Of a DNA stretch of 46,451 bases, positions 1 to 7,604 are shown piece after piece. Source of the stretch: an uncultured Burkholderiales bacterium (GTDB taxonomy: Bacteria; Pseudomonadota; Gammaproteobacteria; Burkholderiales; Burkholderiaceae_D). The translations under genes and the position numbers were made by a program. Under the pieces are notes generated by a model. It was not told the origin of the DNA. It saw only the letters and a program-made list of their open reading frames with translations, and did no database searches. Each line of letters begins with the position of its first letter. The stretch's first letter is position 1. Location: NCBI GenBank assembly GCA_903836575.1, contig CAILRJ010000355.1, positions 1 through 46,451 of the forward strand, read 5' to 3'.

Positions 1-1
1 C

Positions 2-1150
2 GACATTGAACTGTTCCGCAAGATTGCCACGGTGGCTGCTGTTCTTGGTGTGCTAGGTGCAGGTTTCATGCTTGCCAAGGGCCGCAAGACGTTGCGAGAG
101 TCAGCCATACCTGTGCTGGCCACCGTTGGTTTAGCAGTGTTCTCGTACAAGCTTCAAAATATTACTGACTGGCGTTTGACGATTTTCGGAGTGATGACCT
201 TGTTCGTCGTGTATTACCTGCAAGATGGCATCATCGGATTCTTGCGCAGTCTTTTCGTCAAGGGCTCAGTTCGTGACGCAAAGCATGCCGGTACACAGGG
301 TGACGAATCGAAAGCATGGGCAGTTGCCCCAAGTACTGCGGGTATCGGCTCAACCTTGCTTACCGCCAAGGGTATCTTGATGCAATTTGGTGGTTTGAAG
401 GCGTTGAACCTAGTTGATTTAGTCATCGCAAAAGGAACGGTCCATGGCTTAATCGGCCCTAACGGTTCAGGCAAGAGCACGATGATGAACGTATTGACTG
501 GTATATACAAACCGACCGCTGGAGCCGTTGAATTCAATGGCGCGGTAATCTCCGGACAAACGCCTTCGTCAATTGCATTGGGTGGCGTGGCTCGTACATT
601 CCAAAACGTGCAGTTATTTGGTGAAATGACCTCGACGGAAAATGTTTTGGTTGGGTTGCATAATACTTTCCGAAGCAACATCGTTGATGTAATGTTTAAT
701 ACACCAAGGTATCGGCGAGAAGATGCTCAGGCGCGTGAGCGTGCCGCTGGGATCTTGCAGTTTGCCGGTTTGGCGTCATTGGCTGACGAAGAAGCCCGCA
801 ATCTGCCGTATGGCAAGCAACGCGTCTTGGAAATTGGTCGTGCACTTGGACTCAATCCTCAATTGTTGTTGCTCGATGAGCCAGCCGCCGGCTTGACGGC
901 TCCCGACATCAAGGAGCTTGTCGCGATTATTCGCAAAATAACGCAACATGGCATTACGATCATCCTTATCGAACACCATATGGATGTTGTGATGTCTATT
1001 TCGGATACCGTTACCGTCCTTGATTTCGGTCAAAAAATTGCCGAAGGCAAGCCCGCTGCGGTTCAGTCCGATCCAAAAGTGATCGAAGCTTATCTGGGAG
1101 GTAGTGTCGGTGACGATGCTTCAGCCACGCCTACTCTTGCAGGGAATTGA
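2..1150 (+). CDS. livG: Branched-chain amino acid ABC transporter, LivM C-terminal end fused to LivG ATPase (5'-truncated by window edge)
   Basis: Frame is open to the window edge upstream of the ORF-track start. N-terminal hydrophobic permease-like segment (VLATVGLAVFSYKLQNITDWRLTIFGVMTLFVVYYLQDGIIGFLR), then an ABC ATPase with Walker A GPNGSGKST, LPYGKQR signature region and LLLLDEPAAGL Walker B. Confidence 0.88.
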   Translation, partial: DIELFRKIATVAAVLGVLGAGFMLAKGRKTLRESAIPVLATVGLAVFSYKLQNITDWRLTIFGVMTLFVVYYLQDGIIGFLRSLFVKGSVRDAKHAGTQGDESKAWAVAPSTAGIGSTLLTAKGILMQFGGLKALNLVDLVIAKGTVHGLIGPNGSGKSTMMNVLTGIYKPTAGAVEFNGAVISGQTPSSIALGGVARTFQNVQLFGEMTSTENVLVGLHNTFRSNIVDVMFNTPRYRREDAQARERAAGILQFAGLASLADEEARNLPYGKQRVLEIGRALGLNPQLLLLDEPAAGLTAPDIKELVAIIRKITQHGITIILIEHHMDVVMSISDTVTVLDFGQKIAEGKPAAVQSDPKVIEAYLGGSVGDDASATPTLAGN

Positions 1151-1151
1151 C

Positions 1152-1883
1152 ATGCTTACTATCTCTAATCTGCACGCCGCCTATGGCAAAGTCGAGGTCT
1201 TGCACGGTATCTCGCTTGAGGTACCAAAGGGTAAGGTTGTTACGCTGATCGGCTCTAACGGCGCTGGAAAGACGACGACCATGCGCGCCATTTCCGGCAT
1301 GATCAAGCCTAAATCCGGCACTGTCACACTCTCAGGGAAAGATGTGACCGGTCTGGAATCGCACAAGATTGCCCGCGCAGGATTGGCACATTCTCCGGAA
1401 GGCCGCCGTGTTTTTTCTACGATGAGCGTTACGGATAATTTATTGCTGGGAGCATTTCCTCGCTATACAGGATCACGCCCACGTGGTGATATCAAGGAGG
1501 ATCTCGAAAAATCGCTGGAGCTGTTTCCCCGGCTGAAAGAGCGTCAGCATCAACTTGCTGGCACGCTTTCTGGTGGTGAACAGCAAATGCTGGCGATGGC
1601 ACGCGCGGTGATGCTGAATCCTGAAGTCATCCTGCTTGATGAGCCTTCGATGGGACTGGCGCCAATTCTCGTCGAGGAAGTCTTTCGTATTATTCTTAGC
1701 TTAAAAAAACGCGGTGTGACGATGTTATTGGTCGAGCAGTTTGCAGCGGCAGCACTAAATGTGGCTGATTATGGCTATGTGATGGAAAATGGTCATATTT
1801 CTGTGCACGGCCCGGCTGACAAACTCAAGAACGATCCCGCTGTTCAAGCCGCCTATCTCGGTGGTGGCGGTCAGCAGCACTGA
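1152..1883 (+). CDS. livF: Branched-chain amino acid ABC transporter ATP-binding protein LivF
   Basis: MLTISNLHAAYGKVEVLHGISLEVPKG, Walker A GSNGAGKTT, LSGGEQQ signature, VILLDEPSMGLAP. The ATG at 1152 is preferred over the ORF-track start at 1104. Confidence 0.92.
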   Translation: MLTISNLHAAYGKVEVLHGISLEVPKGKVVTLIGSNGAGKTTTMRAISGMIKPKSGTVTLSGKDVTGLESHKIARAGLAHSPEGRRVFSTMSVTDNLLLGAFPRYTGSRPRGDIKEDLEKSLELFPRLKERQHQLAGTLSGGEQQMLAMARAVMLNPEVILLDEPSMGLAPILVEEVFRIILSLKKRGVTMLLVEQFAAAALNVADYGYVMENGHISVHGPADKLKNDPAVQAAYLGGGGQQH

Positions 1884-1897
1884 TGAAGTAGTAGGTG

Positions 1898-1951
1898 AAA
1901 AGCTCGCTCGCATCGCCTTGGCATATTCGCTGGGCAATGCGAGCTTTTTTA
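1898..1951. terminator. Probable bidirectional terminator between livF and the convergent lysR gene
   Basis: Inverted repeat aaaagctcgc (1898-1907) / gcgagctttt (1939-1948) followed by a T tract, between two convergent CDSs. Confidence 0.65.
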
Positions 1952-2866
1952 TTTCTGATCTCCAGTACGGCGCCAGTAATCCGGCCGCAAGTAAGCATGC
2001 CGAAGAAAGTCAACAAACACACGGATGCGCAATGGCAGATGACGCCGCTGTGTAAATACTGCGTAGATGTCATTTCCCGGTGCGGCGAACTCATCGAGTA
2101 CAGTGACCAGCAGCCCAGACTCAATTTCACTCCCCACTTCCCACATCGATCTCCATGACAAACCCTTGCCTGCCAGAGCCCAGTCGTGGAGTACCTCTCC
2201 ATCGTTGCAAGCCATGTTGCCGGTGACCTTGATCGTGATGTTTTTGCCGTGCTGACGAAAGGTCCAGCCACGTTGGCTACCGTCGCTACTAATTGCCAGG
2301 CAGTTGTGACCTGTTAGTTGGTCCAGTGCCTGCGGTATGCCATGGCGTTTCAGATATGCCGGTGTGGCAACAACCACGCGTTTATTTTCGGCCAGCTTGA
2401 CGCCGACCATGTTGGAGTCAGTCAGTGCTGCAATCCGGATGGCGACGTCTATGCCTTCGTCTAGTAAGTCGGCAATGCGGTCATTCAGACTCAGCGTGAG
2501 GTTCACGCCACGATGTTCGGCCAGGAATGAAGGCAGTAACGGAGCGACATGCTGACGGCCGAAGCCGGCAGGAGCTGAGATTGTCAAGTGACCACTTGCG
2601 GCACGTGCTCCGGCAGAAACGGCCAATTCGGCCTGGTCTAATTCGGCCAAGATGCGCTGACAGTCCTCCAGGAAACTGCTGCCTTCAGGTGTTAATACGA
2701 TCTTACGCGTGGTTCGCTGCAATAACTTGACGCCCAGTCGTTCTTCCAGCGCATCAAGGCGACGTCCTATCATTGCCGGTGCTATGCCTTCAGCGCGTGC
2801 TGCAGCAGAAAAGCTTCCCTTTGCGATGATTTCGACAAAGGTGGAAAGTTGCTTGAATTGATCCAT
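1949..2866 (-). CDS. LysR-family transcriptional regulator
   Basis: MDQFKQLSTFVEIIAKGSFSAAARAEGIAPAMIGRRLDALEERLGVKLLQRTTRKIVLTPEG: LysR wHTH followed by a substrate-binding domain. Start chosen at MDQFK; ORF track extends to 2908. Confidence 0.9.
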   Translation of the reverse strand: MDQFKQLSTFVEIIAKGSFSAAARAEGIAPAMIGRRLDALEERLGVKLLQRTTRKIVLTPEGSSFLEDCQRILAELDQAELAVSAGARAASGHLTISAPAGFGRQHVAPLLPSFLAEHRGVNLTLSLNDRIADLLDEGIDVAIRIAALTDSNMVGVKLAENKRVVVATPAYLKRHGIPQALDQLTGHNCLAISSDGSQRGWTFRQHGKNITIKVTGNMACNDGEVLHDWALAGKGLSWRSMWEVGSEIESGLLVTVLDEFAAPGNDIYAVFTQRRHLPLRIRVFVDFLRHAYLRPDYWRRTGDQK

Positions 2867-2930
2867 GGAGTCCATATGGTGAATGCGCATAAACCTGTCG
2901 CAACCCAATGGTAATTTGTTTCATTGCCAG

Positions 2931-2980
2931 AACCCAAAAAAACGATATGCCGATTGGTCGACATACCGTTTCTTTGGGTT
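2931..2980. repeat. Long imperfect palindrome (50 bp)
   Basis: aacccaaaaaaacgatatgccgattggtcgacataccgtttctttgggtt folds end to end with 3 mismatches plus G-T pairs near the loop, by manual pairing. Confidence 0.7.
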
Positions 2981-3138
2981 GGGGATGACTATTTGAGACG
3001 CGGTTAGTTCTTGCCGCTAGATCAATCCCTTGATGTCGAACACTAGGTCAAACTTAGTCATCCGTGGTGACTATCCAGGTTTCAAGTTTGGCAAGAAGTT
3101 ATCACAACGATAAATTCTTAGTCCGGTATCGAGAACGC

Positions 3139-3831
3139 TCAATCGTCGCGATTCACGAATCCAAGTATGTGCAACAGACTTGTGAAAAGGTTAAAGATTG
3201 AAATGAATAACGTCAGCGTCGCCATCACGTAATTGGTCTCACCACCACGTACGATATTGTTTGTTTCATACAAAATCATGCCCGACATCAGCACCACAAA
3301 AGCAGCTGAAACGGTCAACGACAAGGCTGGAATTTGTAGAAAAATTCCTGCCAGCGACGCCAAAAAAGCAACCAATATGCCAACGGTTAAAAAACCGCCC
3401 ATCATGGACAGATCACGCTTGGTTACCATCGCATAGGCGGAGAGTGCAACGAAAATTGCGGCCGTCCCACCGAATGCCAGCATGACGGTTTCTGTCCCGT
3501 TGGGCATGCTGAGGTAACGACTGATAATCGGGCCTAGCGTATATCCCATGAAGCCGGTAAGCGCGAATAGTAAACCGACACCCAGCGCCTGATCACGGTA
3601 TTTTGTAATAGCAAACAGCAAGCCGAAGTAACCAACTAGCGTGATGATGATGCCCGGTCCTGGCAAGCCGAGCGCGGCGGTGGCGCCTGCAGCTACCGCG
3701 CTGAAGGCCAGGCACGCCGATAACAGCATGTAGGTATTGCGTAGTACGTTTCGGGCATTGTCATCGATGACGTTGCTGGCAGACCCAGCGTTCGTCGCGC
3801 TGCGGCCGAAGAGTGAATTGCGATCGTTCAT
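3139..3831 (-). CDS. Bax inhibitor-1/YccA family integral membrane protein
   Basis: Seven-TM-like hydrophobic protein with BI-1/YccA features (LRNTYMLLSACLAFSAVAAG..., SIFNLFTSLLHILGF at the C-terminus). Confidence 0.88.
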   Translation of the reverse strand: MNDRNSLFGRSATNAGSASNVIDDNARNVLRNTYMLLSACLAFSAVAAGATAALGLPGPGIIITLVGYFGLLFAITKYRDQALGVGLLFALTGFMGYTLGPIISRYLSMPNGTETVMLAFGGTAAIFVALSAYAMVTKRDLSMMGGFLTVGILVAFLASLAGIFLQIPALSLTVSAAFVVLMSGMILYETNNIVRGGETNYVMATLTLFISIFNLFTSLLHILGFVNRDD

Positions 3832-3956
3832 GGAGTATTCCTTCCGATGTAAATAAATTGACGCCGGTAAAAAAATAACCGATTGCTTGAGGATAGTCTA
3901 TTTTCTTTGTTTAAAAAGCGCACATAATGGAAGGCTTACTTCGATAAAGCAGAATT

Positions 3957-4883
3957 ATGAAAAATACCGGTCTGAATTTTCGACATCTCTATTATTTTTG
4001 GGTCGTTGCCAAGGAAGACAGCATCACACGTGCGGCCGAGCGGCTCGGTGTAGCGATCCAGACGATCAGTACCCAGCTCGGTCTGCTGGAAAAATCGATT
4101 GGCAAGTCGCTTTTCGCCCCTCAGGGTAGGCGACTCGTGTTGACCGAAGCCGGACGTATCGCGATGCGCTATGCCGAGCAGATTTTTGCACTGGGCGAGC
4201 AGATGGAAGATGCTTTGTCGGACCTTGATGTCGGTAGGACAATGCGCCTGACAGTCGGGATTTCTGACTCACTACCAAAATTGATTGCCTCGCGCTTGCT
4301 GGCAGCTGCACTTGCCTTGCCGGAGCGTGTCAGGCTGGTATGTTACGAAGATCGCTTTGAAGCCTTGCTCGGCGAACTCAAGGTCCATAAGCTTGACGTG
4401 GTGTTAACCGATCGTCCTGTGCATGCGGGCACAGTTTTGCGCGTATTCAGCCATTTGCTAGGAGAGAGCGAACTAATGCTTTTTGGTCTGCCCGCATTGG
4501 CTGAAAAATACGAGCCAGGTTTTCCGGCGAGCTTGCAAGGCGCGCCGCTATTGCTGCCGACACGCAATAATGCGATTCGCGGCAGGATTGATCATTGGCT
4601 TGAAGCGCAGGACCTGCGTGCCGACGTAGTCGGCGAGTTCGATGACAATGCGTTACTAAATACTTTTGGACGAAGCGGATTAGGACTTTTTCCGGCACCA
4701 TCCGCACTGGCTGATGATGTTGCTGCGCAATTCGGTGCGATTCCGGTTGGTCCGCTGCAGGGCGTCAAGGAGCAGTTCTATGCGATTTCCAACGAACGCA
4801 AGATCAAGCATCCGGCGGTCGAGGCCATCCTGTCGGCGATTCATGGCGAAGATCTTGCCGGCGGTCACAAAGAACTTACATAA
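3957..4883 (+). CDS. nhaR: LysR-family transcriptional activator, NhaR-like
   Basis: MKNTGLNFRHLYYFWVVAKEDSITRAAERLGVAIQTISTQLGLLEKSIGKSLFAPQGRRLVLTEAG is characteristic of NhaR. Confidence 0.85.
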   Translation: MKNTGLNFRHLYYFWVVAKEDSITRAAERLGVAIQTISTQLGLLEKSIGKSLFAPQGRRLVLTEAGRIAMRYAEQIFALGEQMEDALSDLDVGRTMRLTVGISDSLPKLIASRLLAAALALPERVRLVCYEDRFEALLGELKVHKLDVVLTDRPVHAGTVLRVFSHLLGESELMLFGLPALAEKYEPGFPASLQGAPLLLPTRNNAIRGRIDHWLEAQDLRADVVGEFDDNALLNTFGRSGLGLFPAPSALADDVAAQFGAIPVGPLQGVKEQFYAISNERKIKHPAVEAILSAIHGEDLAGGHKELT

Positions 4884-5464
4884 GATCGTATCCCGGCGAG
4901 CAGCATTTCTACCGCCATCGCGGTCAATATCAAGCCCATCAATCGCTCGAATGCCAGCATGGCTCGAACGCCAAGTACTTGTTGCATTCGTTCGGCACCC
5001 AGCAATACTGCCAGCCAAACCAGGGCAACAGCCGATAGTGCTGCGACATGCAGGAGCACATCAGCGGTGGTGTCGGAGGAAAATAGTAGAACCGTCGCAA
5101 GCGCAGATGGTCCGGCGAGTGCCGGGATCGCGAGCGGCACGATGAACGGTTCGCTGTTGCTGTCCGTGTCGCCAAGTACACCTCCGGGTTGCGGGAACAC
5201 CATTCTTAATGCGATCAGGAACAGAATTACCCCGCCACCAATGCGTAGTGCAATTTCAGATAATTGCAACGCATTGAGAAAGTGCCGCCCGAAAAACATA
5301 AATAGCAGCAACAACAGGAAGGCGATCAGACATTCGCGTACCACGACACGCCAGCGGCGCTCGCGCGGGACGACCCTTAAAGCGCTGACGAATAGCGGGA
5401 CATTTCCAAACGGATCAGTGACGAGCAATAGCAGGATGAATGCCTGAAAAAAAGTATTGGACAT
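4865..5464 (-). CDS. MarC family integral membrane protein (UPF0056)
   Basis: FFQAFILLLLVTDPFGNVPLFVSALR..., multiple TM segments and PLAIPALAGPSALATVLL typical of MarC/YhgN. Confidence 0.88.
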   Translation of the reverse strand: MSNTFFQAFILLLLVTDPFGNVPLFVSALRVVPRERRWRVVVRECLIAFLLLLLFMFFGRHFLNALQLSEIALRIGGGVILFLIALRMVFPQPGGVLGDTDSNSEPFIVPLAIPALAGPSALATVLLFSSDTTADVLLHVAALSAVALVWLAVLLGAERMQQVLGVRAMLAFERLMGLILTAMAVEMLLAGIRSYVSSL

Positions 5465-5521
5465 GAAGGGAGTTTGAGAATGGTCGAATGCACAATTAAT
5501 TGTGGAGGGTATGGTAATACA

Positions 5522-6592
5522 CTATGAACGTAGCATTCCGTCACCATCCTGTGTCAGGCGGCATCGACATTCCGGATAGCCGGTGCAACGCCAGAATGAT
5601 TTGAAGTCACCGCTGCGCAAGTCCATTTTGCGTGAACACACCGGGCAGGTTGGACTGCGGAAGTCACCTTTCACAGCCAGTTGTAAAAGCATCTCTTGTC
5701 GTTTTTGCGGTAATTTCAGGATACGTCCGAGGAGGGTAGGGCCATCTATTGCGGTTATGTTGAGGTTCCGTGCTGTCGCAAGGGCGTCCACGCTGAAATG
5801 ACCTGCAGTCAGGAAGAAAGACTGTTGGACGGCGTGACGCTGCTGTGCCGTATGAAGCGCGCGTACCCGGTCGACCTGAATGATGACTTCGCCGCTTACG
5901 GTGCAGGCAATTGCGTTCATGTAAGTCGATCCCTCCTGCCATATCTGCAGGTTAGAAGCACTGTCCGGAGCACTCTCAAGTGGGCGTGCGTTGAGCTTGA
6001 TCGCATCGAAAAAACTGCGGCAAACATCTTCGAAACGCCGCCATTCAAGTTCTTGCAGTAACTCCAAGCTCCAGTCTGTCAGCGGGATGACTGCTCGCGA
6101 TAGATTATGGTGAGGCGGGATCTCAATTGCCGGGACCGGCATGACCAAGCTAGGATGGCGCTCCATGCTGGGAATTCTCTCTCGCGTGTCACGGTTGTTG
6201 CTGGCCCATCTGCTATTGATATCCGGTTGCCGCCACTGGTCCTGCATCGTTGAATCTCGGGTCTGCCGCGTGGTGCTGGTTTGGCCCGGCCGTGCCGAGC
6301 GTCGTGTTGGCCTGTTTCTGCGTACGCGCTCTACGAGCAGGATGAACCACAATCCCAGAGATATCAGCCAGATTAACAACAACGACTGAACGATCCATGC
6401 AACCTGTTCTGGTGCTAGCGCAGGTAGCAGTGACGTCAGTTTGAATCGGGTAACAACGTAGCCGACTCCGACGAGAACCATCAGCAAGGTGATGACCTGG
6501 AAAACGGTATTACGCTGGCTACCATTGTTCATGTATCGACTCCGTCGGATATCACTACATTGATTATCCAATAGCTTATCGCTTCGTGACAT
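5522..6592 (-). CDS. Membrane-anchored Mrr-like restriction-endonuclease-fold protein with C-terminal topoisomerase-type C4 zinc ribbon; catalytic residues appear degenerate
   Basis: Two N-terminal TM segments, LELLQELEWRRFEDVCRSFF (Mrr N-terminal signature), FFLTAGHFSVDALATARNLNITAIDGPTLLGRI (Mrr C-terminal signature), CPVCSRKMDLRSGDFKSFWRCTGYPECRCR zinc ribbon. Start may be the internal MNNGSQ at about 6532. Confidence 0.75.
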   Translation of the reverse strand: MSRSDKLLDNQCSDIRRSRYMNNGSQRNTVFQVITLLMVLVGVGYVVTRFKLTSLLPALAPEQVAWIVQSLLLIWLISLGLWFILLVERVRRNRPTRRSARPGQTSTTRQTRDSTMQDQWRQPDINSRWASNNRDTRERIPSMERHPSLVMPVPAIEIPPHHNLSRAVIPLTDWSLELLQELEWRRFEDVCRSFFDAIKLNARPLESAPDSASNLQIWQEGSTYMNAIACTVSGEVIIQVDRVRALHTAQQRHAVQQSFFLTAGHFSVDALATARNLNITAIDGPTLLGRILKLPQKRQEMLLQLAVKGDFRSPTCPVCSRKMDLRSGDFKSFWRCTGYPECRCRLTQDGDGMLRS

Positions 6593-6690
6593 GGAAAAAG
6601 TTGTTCAAAATAAATCTACGGCCCTCGTTGCAACGGTCTTCTTCAAATAATTACCGGCTTTTTAGTGATCTCAGGATTTTTTAGTGCAAT

Positions 6691-6724
6691 CTTAGCGCTG
6701 GCCGATTTGTCGCCGAGCGCTAAG
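6691..6724. other. Stem-loop in an ORF-poor intergenic region
   Basis: Perfect 9-bp arms cttagcgct (6691-6699) / agcgctaag (6716-6724). Confidence 0.5.
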
Positions 6725-6985
6725 GTTGCCTTTGCGTCCCCGATATTTGGTCGCCATCTAGGGCTTCATACGTGCGCTGGAAGTCGGAAATCTTCGCAAG
6801 ATTTATCGATGGTTGAAAAAACGTGAGTCCATAAATAATCATCTGCGGAAAAATGATGTACCAAGTGGACAGCCAAGAGCGTCATTGACAGCCATGATTA
6901 CCGGGTGCCGAACCACGTGTCGTACGGTCCGGTACTCGGTTCTCCTTATTCGTTCACTTCTCAGCAGGTCTGACTCTCGTTTTGC

Positions 6986-7492
6986 TCAATATTTCCCGAT
7001 GAAATCCCGCTTGCCAACATCGACGCCGTTGTGACGCAGGATTGCGTAGGCTGTCGTTACGTGGAAGAAAAATTGTGGCAGTGAGTAATGTAGCAAGTAG
7101 GTCTGGCCTTTGAATGACTTGCTGTTAGGACCAGAGCTGGTCGTGATGTCGCGTTCTTCGCTTCCATCGATCTGTGCCGCTGGCAGCGAGCCGATAAAAG
7201 CCAGTGTTTTGGCAATGCGTGCCTTGAGTTCGGCAAAGGTCTGTTCGGTATCCTCGTACTTCGGCACGTCGACGCCTGCCAGACGGGCGCAGCTGCCCTT
7301 GGCAAAATCTGCAGCGATCAGGACTTGGCGTGTCAGCGCAAACATGTCCGGGAACAGTCGCGCTTGCAGGAGTGCATTCGGATCGATTTTTTTATCATTG
7401 GCATGCGTTTCGGCTTTATCGAGCAAGTCGGTCAGGCTGTTAAGCATCTGCGTGAACACGGGAACAGACGCGGCGTACATTGAAATAGACAT
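6986..7492 (-). CDS. DUF1993 domain-containing protein
   Basis: MSISMYAASVPVFTQMLNSLTDLLDKAETHANDKKIDPNALLQARLFPDMFALTRQVLIAADFAKG is typical of DUF1993. Start at MSISM, not the ORF-track start at 7615. Confidence 0.85.
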   Translation of the reverse strand: MSISMYAASVPVFTQMLNSLTDLLDKAETHANDKKIDPNALLQARLFPDMFALTRQVLIAADFAKGSCARLAGVDVPKYEDTEQTFAELKARIAKTLAFIGSLPAAQIDGSEERDITTSSGPNSKSFKGQTYLLHYSLPQFFFHVTTAYAILRHNGVDVGKRDFIGKY

Positions 7493-7604
7493 GATGATCT
7501 CCTGAAAAAGTCTGCGGATGATAGCGCACTGCTGGTGCCGGTGTGGCGTGCTTGCGGGTCTTCTGCGGTACGATGTGTAACCGAAAAGTGACTTCAGAAA
7601 GCCT

